Shown: positions 48,036 through 59,964 of the stretch, piece by piece | Position numbering within the stretch: position 1 is the first letter of the stretch | How the letters are laid out: each line of letters begins with the position of its first letter | NCBI GenBank assembly: GCA_035582835.1 | Contig: JAYKAV010003426.1 | Location: forward strand, 13,798 to 77,797 | Reading direction: 5' to 3' | Length of the DNA: 64,000 nt | Source of the DNA: Phoebastria nigripes | Taxonomy: Eukaryota > Chordata > Aves > Procellariiformes > Diomedeidae | Notes under the pieces: generated by a model | Told to the model about the DNA's origin: nothing | Seen by the model: only the letters and a program-made list of their open reading frames with translations | Databases searched by the model: none | Position numbers and translations under genes: made by a program

Positions 48036-50905
48036 TTCTTATGCTTTTTCTATCTTCTTTCAATCAACAGCACTTCAGTGCATGAACTGATGTCTTTCTA
48101 GGTATACAGTCATATGGATCATTTATCACCAGTGCGTCACCAAGCTCAATTTCTTCATGAGTTGATTTAACATGCATACTGATAAATTAGATCCTCACTT
48201 ATGTCTGCAAATCTCTGCCACTCCAGATCTTGATCTCAGGTCACCTTTTGAACCTCATTGTTTTAGATATACTTGTGCAGTTAGAATCTGCCAAAATCTA
48301 GCAAACAATTTCTCTTCTACAAAAAAGGAAAATAAAAACCTATGATTAGGAATTATTCAGCCTCACAATATTTGGCTTATCAACAAACTTTTCTTGAAGG
48401 CACTTGTATTTGATAAAAATGTTGATTTTCTGACTTTGAAAATCAGGGCTTTAAGAGGTATTTCAAGTTAGTCACCCAAAATGGAGGTATTTAATCATTA
48501 GTTGCTTTGTTCTATAATTTGGCTCAATTTCCTAAACAGTACACAAGAAAGAAAATAAAATGGATTAAATCACTCTATAGGTCTCAGCTATATTCTCTTT
48601 AAAGTGTAAACAAGATTGAAAAATAATTGAGTATATACTTGTGACTAGCGTAAAAAGTTATGACCATGATTCTGAATGCAGATATGGAATTAATTTATTG
48701 AGGAAGCCATGCGACCTTTTTGTACTCTCACTTTCTAAAATGGAATTGAGCTTGGACTAGAACTGAAATCACAAATGAATTTATGGTTTAAAACTCAACT
48801 TTTTTAGTGCAATGCAAAGAACTATTTCAGGATCTCAGTCACCAGAAGAAAGCAAATTTGGAAACTGGTGGTATCATTTGATCTATACAGATATCTGTCT
48901 GTCTTAGATCAGCTTTTCAGAGGTAATGAAGAAGATCATTAAAATTGTCTGATCTTCTCCATAAGCTTTTTATGGCTCTGATTAAGTGACTTAGGAGCAT
49001 TATGCTGTGTTTGAGGGGGTAAATTGACTCTTTGTTGCAATAGTCTTATTAATTAAACCTGCTAGAAATCTTGGAGTCTTTTACTGTATCCAGATTGTTT
49101 GTAAATACTTTAATTTATTTGAATGTGTGTATGTTTTCAATGTAAACTTTGTTTCCTTTTCCCCCTTTAATCCTAAAATAGGCTTTGGTTCTAGGAAATA
49201 GAAAGCAAAAATAGAAAGACCAGATTTCTGGTGCAATAAATTGTTTGGATAAGTTTATGCAAACTAGCCTTCTTCAGCTGGTTGAATTTGGAACACTAAT
49301 TTGAAACATCTTGGAGGAAAACTGTGGATATTTCCTATTTGTGGAAAGTCAGATTCAGAAATCTATAAGTTTACATATTTAAAATATTTTCTGACATCTT
49401 TGATACATGTACACTTACAAATTGTCATATAGAAAATTATAGGACAGCTAAAGCTGGACGGTCTCCAATGTATTTTATTTTATTTTTTTGTCCAAAATTC
49501 TATTTAAACTGAAAACTTTTAGGAGGTAATGCATGAATTAAATTTCTCACTAAACTGAAAGACTCACTCAGCACAGAATTGTTAAAAGCCTAGGGGTCTT
49601 TGTGCTTGTATAGGATATAGAAAGGCAAAATTCAAGTCTCTGATTCTGCCTGGAAATCTAAATTGTAGTACCAATCACTTGTTCCTGATTTGGCTGTAGA
49701 GAGGTAAACCATTCTGAATATTTCCCGTTGGAACTTTTTGTGAGTGTAACTAAGTAATTATTATAGCAGGATCCATACTGAATCTAACTCTCACAGATCA
49801 TTGTGCTTTTGAGCAATGGACGATTTTGTTGCTGATGAGGGCAGGACTTTGGGTTTTATTGAGTGTCTATGAGATTTTTTACTTATCTGAGAACATTCAC
49901 AGAATGGAAAAGATATATTCTGTTCAACTCTAATGACAATATGTTAGTCTTTATATTAAAACAGAATACTATCCTGTTGGTAATTTTGTTTTTGAATTAT
50001 TTTCCTCCATGTCAAATTAGGATCTATTTGGGGAAATGTGGGTTAAATCCATTCATGGAAAATTCCACTTTAAAATAATGATGAATATCCCATATAAAAT
50101 ACAGATAACCAAATAAGGAAAAATACATATGTCAGATGTGAGACTGTGTGGATAAGAATAAGGGGAGCATAATTTTCAAAAATATGTTTACGTAAAGTGT
50201 AAATAGTAGTATAAATAATAGATACACTCTTAAAGAAAAGTTGCTGTGATTCCATTCCCACAGGATGTTAAACTTATGTGCACTCTAAGCCTTCTGTATA
50301 CAACTAACATGATATAAAATGCCATGCAGTAAATGGTAAGCAGGTGTCTTAGCCTGTAACTAAAACCCTAAGCTTCTAATAGTATTTTCCATATTTTTTC
50401 CTCTTCTTTCAGAGAAGAAATTCACATTAACAACCCTATTTTTAACTTCACTGAAAGTGGAAAAAGACATAGTCGTCTCAGAGAATTACCAATTCAAAAG
50501 TTAAACCTTGTAAAAAGGAGGAATGAATCAGGCATCCCTCTGACATCTGGTACTGGTCAAAGATCTCTACACCAGTTCAGAGGTGATTTGTACAGTGGCA
50601 CAGTCAGTGTATTGCATTCTGATAAAGAAGACACCTCAGGAGTTATTTCTATTGAGTTCTGTGTATAATTACAGCCTGAAACATTGGGTTTAGGGTTGGG
50701 TTTTTTTTTGTTTACTACAATAAATATAAAGTACTTCAAAAGAATTTCCAGCTAAGTTGGGAACTTGATGTCTTAGAAGTTCTTTGCATAAACGGGGACC
50801 TAGTTGGGATGTTGTGGAACGGACAAGCCTAGATGAGAGGAATAACCAAGTGGACTGCTGACAGTCTTTCTGCTTTACATGACTTTCTCCTGGGAGCCAC
50901 TACTT

Positions 50906-50944
50906 CAGGAACTGAGTCTCATCTGCAGGAACTGAGTCTCATCT
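50906..50944. repeat. 20-bp perfect tandem duplication
   Basis: CAGGAACTGAGTCTCATCTG at 50906-50925 is followed immediately by the same first 19 bases at 50926-50944. No substitution separates the copies, so the duplication appears recent. The period is not a multiple of three, which argues against coding function. Confidence 0.92.
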
Positions 50945-52975
50945 CATTTGGTGAGAATGCAGAGCCTTGCTCTGCCATCATAGACTGGAGTGGGGCCCAG
51001 TTCTTGCTGATTAGGCAGCCTGATTTGGGATTTTCGTTGACAAAGGTCTGCTGTGTTGACTGTAGAAAGCCCTGTTCCACTTAGCTTGCTGCTTCTCCTC
51101 AGACTTAACAGTACAGCAAAATGTTAGCCTCACATATTTACTACTTGGGAATGATCACCTGCTCACCAGGTACTAGTTAGCAAATGTGAAAGTAATCTTC
51201 CCTGCCTTCATCAGTCTTATTGCAATGATTTGGGTACTCCAATCTTTACCCATTCTTTTAGAACATGCATGGTTCTCTCTGCTCCTCCCAGGAATCTAAA
51301 TAAATGAATAAAAAAGTTCCATCTTAAGTGCCCTGGGAGATGAGTTGCTACAGGACTTGTATCTCCTCAGAAGAATGTCTTGTCAGTGCAACCGCCCTTC
51401 CTCTTTCTCCTCTGTCTCTTGTCCAGCTGCTGCCAGTCACTTTTTCCTCTCTCTTGCTCTTCCATACTTTCCTATGGAAAGGCTGGCTGCCCCAGTGACA
51501 GTAGCCTGCTAATGATGGTGGGTCCAATATGATGATCATGGCCAAAGACAGAACTTGGATGGAAAAAGAGGACAGAGAGTAGGGTCTTTACCAGGATGTT
51601 ACCTTTCAACAGATATCTTTGGGCCCTGGAGATAAATCAACAATCTTGAATTATGAAGAATTACTGGCTACGACTAGAATTAAAGTCAGTTATTAAAAGT
51701 AAGTTACTGGCACTTTCTTACCCATACATTCTATACAGAGTCACCTTTTAATTAAATGTCAATCAGAATGTTTTTTGTATATACTGAGCCCTGTAAGAAC
51801 ACAGTGTTCTATATTTTTCATTTCACTTTTGTCTTTCCTTTGCCTATAGTATATAACAATTTCTGTTGTTACTTTATATATTCTATTTTAAATGTGCTAT
51901 TATCTACTTGATAAAAGGCAACAGCTATTATTTACTGTATAATCCCCTTAGTTAGCAACTAAGTTTACAAGAAGAGAAACTATGTTCAAATCCTTATGTA
52001 AGGCATTGTTTAATGTAGTTCAGTTCAAGTCCTCTTCAAATAAAGATGGTTCTTTAACTATGCTATGTAAGATATAGGGGTTTCTTAACTGCCCCCCAGA
52101 CTGCCCTGCTCCCTGGCTGGGGGCTGGTGTCCAAAGGCGGTGTGATGGGTCCTGGCCAGCAGGTCCCTGCCCTGCTGCCCCCCTAAGAAGCCCCCTCCAC
52201 TCCTTCCTCTAATACCCGTAAAATCAAAGTAATTTTGTGAAAGAAAGCCTTACCTATTCCAACATAGGAAATGCATCTGCACGCTATGCACAGATTTCAA
52301 TTTAAAAGAAAAAAAATCTGCAGCCTGCACAGTATGTTTGTCTTCATTTAAAACATAATTCTGTGACCAGAGGCACGGAGTGCATTTTTCACTCAGTAGC
52401 TTTGTTTCAATGAGGTCAGAGCTGATGGCTCCATCTTTTGTTTCCTTTTTCATTGTTTGCATCCTACCTCGCAATAACACACACTTCAGTAGCAGTCTCA
52501 GTCATTTGAAGAGCCAGTCATATGAAGAAAATTCTCCTTTTCTTAAGGGAGTGAACATTTTCACATCTCGAGTGCTGTTTAAATGAATTGCTGTACTTCT
52601 TTAATCATGTTGAAATAAATTATAGTAGACTTTCGTCCTTCCCCAAATCTAATGCTCATTCTATGTACAAAAAAGAACTCCACTACTTCCTATTTTATTT
52701 CCTATTCTTAAGAACTTTGCTGGTTTTGGCTGGGATAGAGTTAATTTTTTTTTACAGTAGCTAGTATGGGGCTATGTTTTGGATTTGTGCTGAAAACAGT
52801 GTTGATAACACAGGGATGTTTCAGTTATCGCNGAGCAGTGCTTACACAGAGTCAAGGCCTTTTCTGCTTCTCACGCTGCCCCGCCAGCGAGGAGGCTGGG
52901 GGTGCACAAGAAGCTGGGAGGGGACACAGCTGGGACAGCTGACCCCAACTGACCAAAGGGATATTCCACACCATA

Positions 52976-52998
52976 TGACGTCATGCTCAGCATATAAA
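52976..52998 (+). promoter_or_regulatory. LTR core promoter: intact CRE and TATA box
   Basis: TGACGTCA, the full CREB/ATF palindrome, at 52976-52983, then the nine-base spacer TGCTCAGCA, then TATAAA at 52993-52998. This is the only one of the four LTRs with an undamaged CRE, so it is the best candidate for residual promoter activity. Confidence 0.7.
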
Positions 52999-53179
52999 GC
53001 TGGGGGAAGACGAAGGAATGGGGGNATGTTCTGAGTGATGGTGTTTGTCTTCCCAAGTAACCATTACNCGTGATGGAGCCCTGCTTTCCTGGAGATGGCT
53101 GAACNCCTGCCTGCTGGTGGGAAGTAGTGAATGAATTCCTTATTTTGCTCTGCTTGCGTGCGTGGCTTTTGCTTTCCCT

Positions 53180-53185
53180 ATTAAA
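53180..53185 (+). terminator. LTR poly(A) signal ATTAAA
   Basis: ATTAAA followed by CTGTCTTTATCTCAA, identical in context to the minus-strand LTR near position 3915. Confidence 0.6.
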
Positions 53186-53311
53186 CTGTCTTTATCTCAA
53201 GGCACGAGTTTTCTCACTTTTCTGATTCTCTCCCCTATCCCACTGAAAGGGGAGTGAGTGAGCGGCTGGGTGGTGCTTAGTTGCCGGCTGGAGTTAAACC
53301 ACGACAGAACT

Positions 53312-55437
53312 ACATGGAAAATAGTTCACTGAATAAAATGTTGGCTGTAGTATGTAGAGTCCCTAACCAAAGCAATGAAAGAAATCCATGTATTTACAAC
53401 GTTACTCACACTAAAAAANAAACCCAAACATAAATTGTAATTTCAACAACATAGGCAAACTTTAAACAACATGAGATATATGTCTCTAACTTCTCTGTGG
53501 TATTAGGGTTAAAAGGAAGCTAACATTTGCTCTCTGTCAGATTGTGCTTCTTCCCTGAATGGGGGCGAGGGGTGTCTGTCATTTTGGCTTTTGTGGCCAT
53601 CCTTCACCCTGTGAGTGAGATTCATAAATCTTACAATGAATTTTAAATCCCCAACACTGACATCTATTAAGTCTTCTTATTTGAGAAATGAGCTGGCAGT
53701 TGGAAGTGTAATAACAAGAAAAATAAATGAGTCTTACTCCTAGGACTACAACAGACCTTCAGAAAGACTTCTGTTTTCCGTACAGGATTACTTGTGCAAA
53801 ACCTCAAACCCTTCCCATTTGTGAGGTCACTGGCGATTCATCAATGATTACCCCCTATTCTACTCTGGTAAGAAAAAAACTTAAAGTCAATGTCAGAAGT
53901 GTTTATAAATGAGTTTTTATTAGACAAAGTCCAAAGAGTCAAAGGAAAGTTGAAAAAAGTATCCTCTAAAATGTAAACATCTGTTCAGCCATTGCAGTAA
54001 ACTCTCTAGGAGTGTAAAAGAAATGACAGGTTTGTCGTGAAAGACGTGACAACCCTGAAGTATGTCATAGTAAAATCAGTTTTGATAAACTACAAAAGGA
54101 ATGAGCAAAGGGGGAAATCATTGTGAAATTTTTGTGAATAGATGATGATTTTCTTGAATACAGACCACCTGAGAGAATACTAGCATGCAATGCAAGTTGT
54201 TTCATAAAATCATGTTGCTGACAACCTTTTCAATGGGTTGACTTCAGAACTAATGAACAATCTCTCTAAAAGAGTAAATCAGTTCTATTGTTATCCAATG
54301 CTAGGTAATACAGTGAATATATTAAATAGCAAATTCTTCTCCCTTTATTATACCACAATGCCAGAACTTTGTAATAATATTTTTATTGTCATTTCAGTAG
54401 TTTTATTGTAGATCAGAAATTTCACTTACTGAATAAAGGAACCTCTCTTAAAAGTAGAATTTTTTTTTTTAAAAGAAAATTAGACAGCAGTGTTTGAACT
54501 TATGCACCATTTTATAAAGCTTGAATGTTTTGTGGTGAAACAAGAAGTACCGAACTGACAATCTATTTCTAAATTATCATTCTCTGAAGACCAGACTGTT
54601 GTGTGAATGTAGCAGGTGTTTTCCTTATAGTATGGATTGACAGATGTAATATTTTGCTTTTTTTTTTCTTTCTATAGTGATGAAAAATCGGTATTTCTTG
54701 GGTTTTTTCATGATAACCTTTTAACATCAGACAGAGCAGCCTTCTGCATTATGTCAATAAACAATCTCCAGCAAACAGTACTGACTCAAAGAGCTCGATC
54801 ATACATGAATCTGGGTGGAAAGCTAAGTTCAAAATAAGTATACTTAGTTCATTGCCTTTAGCTACAGAAAAATCCTGAGCTTTTGTGGCTTTACGAGACT
54901 AGAGGAGGGCCCCTGGAGATGGTTCCTATCGGTATTAGCATACTCATTTGCCCTGATGACCCATAGGTACACAATGTATGGTTTGTGAGTAGCCAGCTGG
55001 TTTCTATTATATAATTAAAGCTGGCACAGATTATTTACTAACAATATTTCATAAAGACTGTCAGGAAAATACCTTTTTTATCTTGTTATAATTTACAGAA
55101 TTCCAAATAAGTTTCGTGTATTGAATAAGGAGAAAAAATAAAAATATTCAAAATATTCTGGTAAGGTAAATCAATATATTTTGTTTCAAACTTTCTCTTT
55201 TTATTAGTTATTTTTTATTATAAAGTTTTGACATGAAAAAATGATTTTCAGATTAATTATGAACTTTTTTTTAGATTTCCAAATAATACATTTGAAAGCT
55301 TCAGAACATCCTTTCTCTCACACTATTCAAAATACCATATTTGTCAAAACCAATCATTTCCCGCAATATTTTTTTTCATATACATATATATATATAAGAA
55401 AAATTGGCATTCTCAGAGTAAAGCAGGTCAAGAAAAG
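53312..55437. other. AT-rich non-coding sequence, no gene seen
   Basis: No supported gene. A strong 3' splice-site-like tract followed by a short open frame lies at about 54656-54837 and is discussed as a finding. A small TA run at 55381-55396 precedes the CR1 fragment. One N is at 53420. Confidence 0.6.
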
Positions 55438-55712
55438 TGATCCTTCTCCTCTGCTCAGCCCTGATAAGACCCACCTGGAGTGCTGAGTCTAATTCTAGGC
55501 TTCCCAGCATAAGAGCGAGCTGGACATACTGGAGCAAGTCCACTGATGAGCCACAAAGATTATCAAGGGCTTGGAGCATGTCNTACAAGGAGAGGCTGAG
55601 AGAGATGGGACTGTTCAGCCTGGAGAAGAAAAGGCTCAGAGGGATCTTATCAGTATGTAAAAATACCCGATGGGGTATTTCAAACTCAGCAACTCTGGGA
55701 TTCTGTGATCTG
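55438..55712 (+). mobile_element. CR1 LINE 3' fragment with internal deletion
   Basis: Phrases follow the avian CR1 3' region: CTCAGCCCTGATAAGACCC, CACCTGGAGTGCTGAGTCTA, GGAGAGGCTGAGAGAGATGG, GACTGTTCAGCCTGGAGAAG and AGAAAAGGCTCAGAGGGATC. After about 55660 the copy jumps to ATTCTGTGA (55700-55708), the terminal repeat of CR1. The stretch that normally lies between (roughly the last few hundred bases of the element, ending in the CR1 3' untranslated region) is missing. The reading frame is broken and it does not code. Overlapping open frames on both strands are shadows of the element. One N is at 55583. Confidence 0.88.
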
Positions 55713-58700
55713 ACCACTGTTTCATGAATTGGTATGCAAACATTCTGCTAACATAGGTGATTAAAAAAAAAAAGTTGTCCTTCCTAAGGAGAAATACAAT
55801 GCTCTTCTTTAATGAAGAGTTTGGCTATCAAAAGGTCTTTTTCCTTCTTTTCATCTTTAGCCAACATACAGGTTTGCATAATCAAAAGCAATACCAACAT
55901 TTTTTTTTTCTTAATTTTCCCCTCGCTTTTTTGTAAGCAAGGGTTAGCCTTAAACTAGGTTGTTAGCTTCTTATCTTGGATCAAAAACCATGCTCATTTT
56001 CCTGAATAGTCATAAAGGTTATTAAAGTTATTAACTACGTCATTATTTACTAGTGACACAGTATTTCCATCTCATCTGTGAGTCATCTTAAGCATTCTCC
56101 TAGAAATGAAAGCAAAACGGGGTTTATAAGATCTACAAAGATATATAGTTATGGCATCACTGCAATGCAATGATCTGCTGTCTTCATCTAGAGGCCTTAT
56201 GCACATAATTAAATATATGAGATGTAGAAGAGATCTCACAGAAACATTACCTTAGCTGGGACTGAATGATGGAGAGAAATAGATATCTCCAGACAGCAAT
56301 TTATTCCACCTAAGAATTATTATTTTAGGTTAGGATATATCACCCCTTCAAGATTTNCATCTCTTTCCACTTGCAATTAAGACTATATTCTCTTTACTGA
56401 TTATATCAGCTTAGAAAAGTTATCTAATCTTATTAAATAAAGTCTATGAAGTGATGTGAACTCCATCTTATACTGAAATGTCAACAATCTGCCAAGGAGA
56501 TTGAGAATTTCATACACAGAAGTCACTGCGCTTACCATATACCTCTTCTTAGTTTTTAATTCTGCCCAGTGGCCACCTTCGTCAACAAGGCTTCTGGAAA
56601 AGTCATTAGCAGTCAGTTAACACTGGCAACAGATCAGTGCAAATATAGTCTGTTTCAAGTACAGTAAGCACAATTTACATCTAACTTCTACTTCTTGAAT
56701 CAAATCATGACACTGTAGATGCTGCTTTTCTCCTCACCTATTCTTTGTTTCTAGGTGAGGAGCATTCATACAGAGTTCTTCAAAGAGCTTTTGTCCTCTT
56801 CAGTTTCCAGGAGCTACACTGTATGTCTGAATGTGTTCAGACGTAGAAATCTGTATTTCAAATGTAGCTTCAGAATATGGATGCAAAGTCTTCTGGTATT
56901 TATACTGACATATTACTCTCAATATCATTTATTTTATGTTGAGCACATTATCTTAGTAAGAGATGTCACTGGAACCTGCATTCCTTAGAGTTCATTGAAC
57001 TATTCAGGCATTCATCAGGTCTGTGAATTAGTGAATCATTCTGGATTTGACCCTTATTTACTTCTGAATAACATTAAAAACTGCTGAACAGGAATTCAGA
57101 TTGTAAGCTTTGCTTATTCATATACTGCTAGTCAGCAAAGAGACATTATACTGTTTCCACTAATTCTATGACTGTAGTATTTCAAAGAGAAGATTAAAGA
57201 ACAAATCCATTATGCCTTTCTGGTAAATACATTGGCCTCAGAATGAGTTCATATGGCACTTGGGAAGCTTCTTGCATTGTGAGTGTTTTCAAGAGTTCTC
57301 AGAGAACATTCATTTGATCTAACAAATCTCACAACATATTGGACTGGGAGCTTTTATTCAGGGAAAAAAATCACAAATAGTGTTTTCTTCATTCTCTGAT
57401 AAAGCCAGTACTGAAGCTGTTGACATTTACTCTCAGGATTAGAAGCTAGCTATCTTTGGTACTTCCCAATATGGTTTGAGCTCCTTGGCTTGAAACACTC
57501 AGTCTCTTTGTTTGTTTGTTTGCTGAAAATAGATTGGGCATAGTGGCTGGGTAATTTAGACAGTTCTCTACGTCTCCTGAAGTGTCAATTGGTTTTGGTT
57601 CAGAGACTCAAGACAAAAGCTGCTTCTCCACTAGTATCCCAGCAAAGAAGTCCCACATGGCTGGACATGAACTATAAACAAGCTGGCCTTGCATGTGCTC
57701 AATTGCCTATAGAAATTAGTGTTCCTTCATCAGGATATGCCAATGGGCTAAGCTAACTGAACACGACACATGTCACATACATGTAAATACCTTGTGCCAA
57801 AATGCCCCTCTTTTTGTCATAATTGTGGTTAAATCTTTCTTAAGCATTTACCCAGGAGACCAGCAAAAATTGATTGCATAGTAGCAATGATCTTTAACTA
57901 AAGGTTGAACAAGAATACATTGAAAACCTCAGGGATGATGAAAGGCATGGGAAGAGTGTTGCATATTAGATTCTGTCCTTACTGCAGATACCATTGTATT
58001 AATAGAAGCTGTAATTCAGTGGGAAAAAAATAAAAGGCTTTCATCTTGCAGCAACTTCCTGGCAGGTTTGAAAATATATCCTTGATTTGTCTTTGTGTTT
58101 CTCACAAAAGTACAACAGACCAAGACAGTGGTGTTCTTATTGATTTTTTGCTGTTTGACAGAACTGCTGAGTTTCAGTGGCTTTTTGCATACACCTTCAA
58201 TTAATCATTCAGGTAGATGGTGTCCAGCTGAATGCAACCTTACACCACTACATTTGTTCCCTGTTTCCTGCCATGTGACAGCATTTATCTGATTTGCAGT
58301 AAAAACAGGTATAGACCTCAGTGACAATAAAGAGAATCCTGAAAAGGATTAACTGCTGTATATGCAGTAGTGTTAAATAACATAACAAGCATCCAGCTCT
58401 ATTTCATTAGCATTTCTGTTCAAATCATATTTATTAGCTACTTCTCTTAGCAACTGCATAAGCTACAGTCTCCAGGCAAATTGCTCTATGTTGTACCATC
58501 TTGTTAGTTATTACAGATGCTTCTTTACAGCATTACCCTGAAAAAGGCACAGTTTGCAGTGCAGCTTTAACACCAGTTAGGTATAAATGTGCTCATCTGT
58601 CTCATCAATGCAAATGATATTAAGGAGTAAGGAGCCAATTTGATCTGACAGGAAAAAGTTTTGACATGTCTGGATATGGTGAAAGGCCATGACATGGCCT

Positions 58701-59964
58701 CTGGTGGAAGCAGAAATCCTTTAAGTCCTCTCTACAGTCACAGTCCATAGAATCCTTCCAGCCCACAGTTGAGGTGACAGTGGACACAAAGATTTAAATT
58801 TTACTCATATGCCTTGTCAGCTCCTTAGGGTGGTAAGAATTTGGGCCAGACTGTTCAGGAGGATAGCATTTTAAAAAAGTTAATGTGTTTAAAAAGACCA
58901 AACTAAGTTTGTCGATGAATGTCTTGGCCCTCTGAATCCTAAAATGGTATTCTGAATTCCTGTTCATATAATGTAACCCTTCCTCTGCTGAACTACCTTC
59001 AGGTTTGGGCCTCTTACCAACCCGTGCAGAGCTTACAAGTATACAGCAATTATTTGTTGGTTAATATGCTTATTAGATAGGTATGTTGGCTAATACCTGA
59101 GACTAATGTGTTACTAGACCAATCATTAGCATGCAGGAGCTTGACGAGTCTCTGCTGCCCGGACACCCTCCAGGCAGCGGGGGGAGTGTCAGCCTTCGAA
59201 CAAGGCTCTTGCTGAGTTCTACCTTTCAGTTCTCTACTTTTTTTTCTCACCATTTCATATTGTTTCACATTGCTATTTTTCTCTTTATTCCCTGAGCTGG
59301 TAACTAGTAGTGTCTCAAAAAATTCTCCTCTGTCTTTGTTTTTTCTTTTCTTTTCTTATCATGCACATCTTCAGCGTAGGAACTCTCCCACAGCTCAGCA
59401 GCAATTTTTACAGTAAAACTGAGCCAAGGTCATACAGCTGTGTTTCACAGAGCTGGGCCTTGGACTGCGGGTAGCTGGACCCCTGGGCTGTGGGTTACAG
59501 CAGGTAGACATTTATAACTGTGGGCATCTGAGAGCTGATCATGGGGAGGGAGGGATGCGCAAACACACTTTACTGACCTTTTAGTCACTATGCCAGTATC
59601 TCCCTGAATCGTTTGGGAGCTTCAGTCCCCCAGAGGAGCACTGAATTTTTCAAGAGCAAGGTAATGTAATCCTAACTCATCTCTAAAGAGATCCATTTCA
59701 ACACTGGGATTTTCAAAGGAGACCAGGCAGAAATTAGACCTAATTAACTTCTTTTCCACGCCTAGTTCCTTTAACCTGCTTTTGAAATTCCATTCAGCTT
59801 TTTCAGCTATGGCAAATCAAAATAAATAAACAAAACCATTAAAAAAATCCCAAGAGCCCAAGGCTGGAGAAAGTCTTTGAAATTCTTTAATGTATTTTCT
59901 CACCTTTCAGAAAACTCATTCATTAATAACGTCTATCTTCAAAACTATTATTTGGGGTTTTTTT
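55713..59964. other. AT-rich non-coding sequence, no gene seen
   Basis: No supported gene. The notable item is the hairpin with splice-site-like sequence at 56730-56762. A short GC-rich patch at about 59140-59200 inside AT-rich DNA may be part of an old LTR. The last N of the window is at 56357. Confidence 0.6.
56730..56762 (+). repeat. Perfect inverted repeat, 11-bp arms, with splice-site-like junction
   Basis: CTCCTCACCTA (56730-56740) and TAGGTGAGGAG (56752-56762) are exact reverse complements around an 11-base pyrimidine-rich loop. On the plus strand the sequence also reads as a polypyrimidine tract ending in CTAG, followed directly by GTGAGG (56755-56760). That is an acceptor abutting a donor, the form of a recursive splice site. 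Any transcript through this window is hypothetical. Confidence 0.8.

Larger units (their letters stand above)
43191..52711. other. AT-rich non-coding sequence, no gene seen
   Basis: No supported gene. It contains a 20-base poly(T) run (44413), a 16-bp perfect palindrome (45515-45530), a (TTCC)n tract (46401-46450), a 20-bp tandem duplication (50906-50944) and an isolated GC-rich patch (about 52091-52200). The 113-codon open frame at 44895-45236 has no recognisable domain and I leave it out. GC is slightly higher at 47200-47950 without any recognisable element or exon. Confidence 0.6.
52717..53306 (+). mobile_element. Solo LTR, avian ERV family, type A (copy 4)
   Basis: A complete 590-bp LTR ending GAGTTAAACCACGACA. 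Its first bases read TTGCTGGTTTTGG in place of the family start TGTGCTGG, so the terminal TG is damaged. A perfect 5-bp target-site duplication, GAACT, lies at 52712-52716 and 53307-53311 and fixes the edges. This copy keeps an intact CRE palindrome (52976-52983), TATAAA (52993-52998) and ATTAAA (53180-53185). It is the close relative of the minus-strand LTR at 3788-4377. It carries four Ns (52832, 53025, 53068, 53105), far above the window average. Open frames on either strand inside it repeat those of copy 1 and are not genes. Confidence 0.94.

Noticed and set aside
59140..59215. tRNA-like sequence because of a TTCGAAC phrase
   Set aside because: There is no A-box at the right distance and no acceptor stem pairing.
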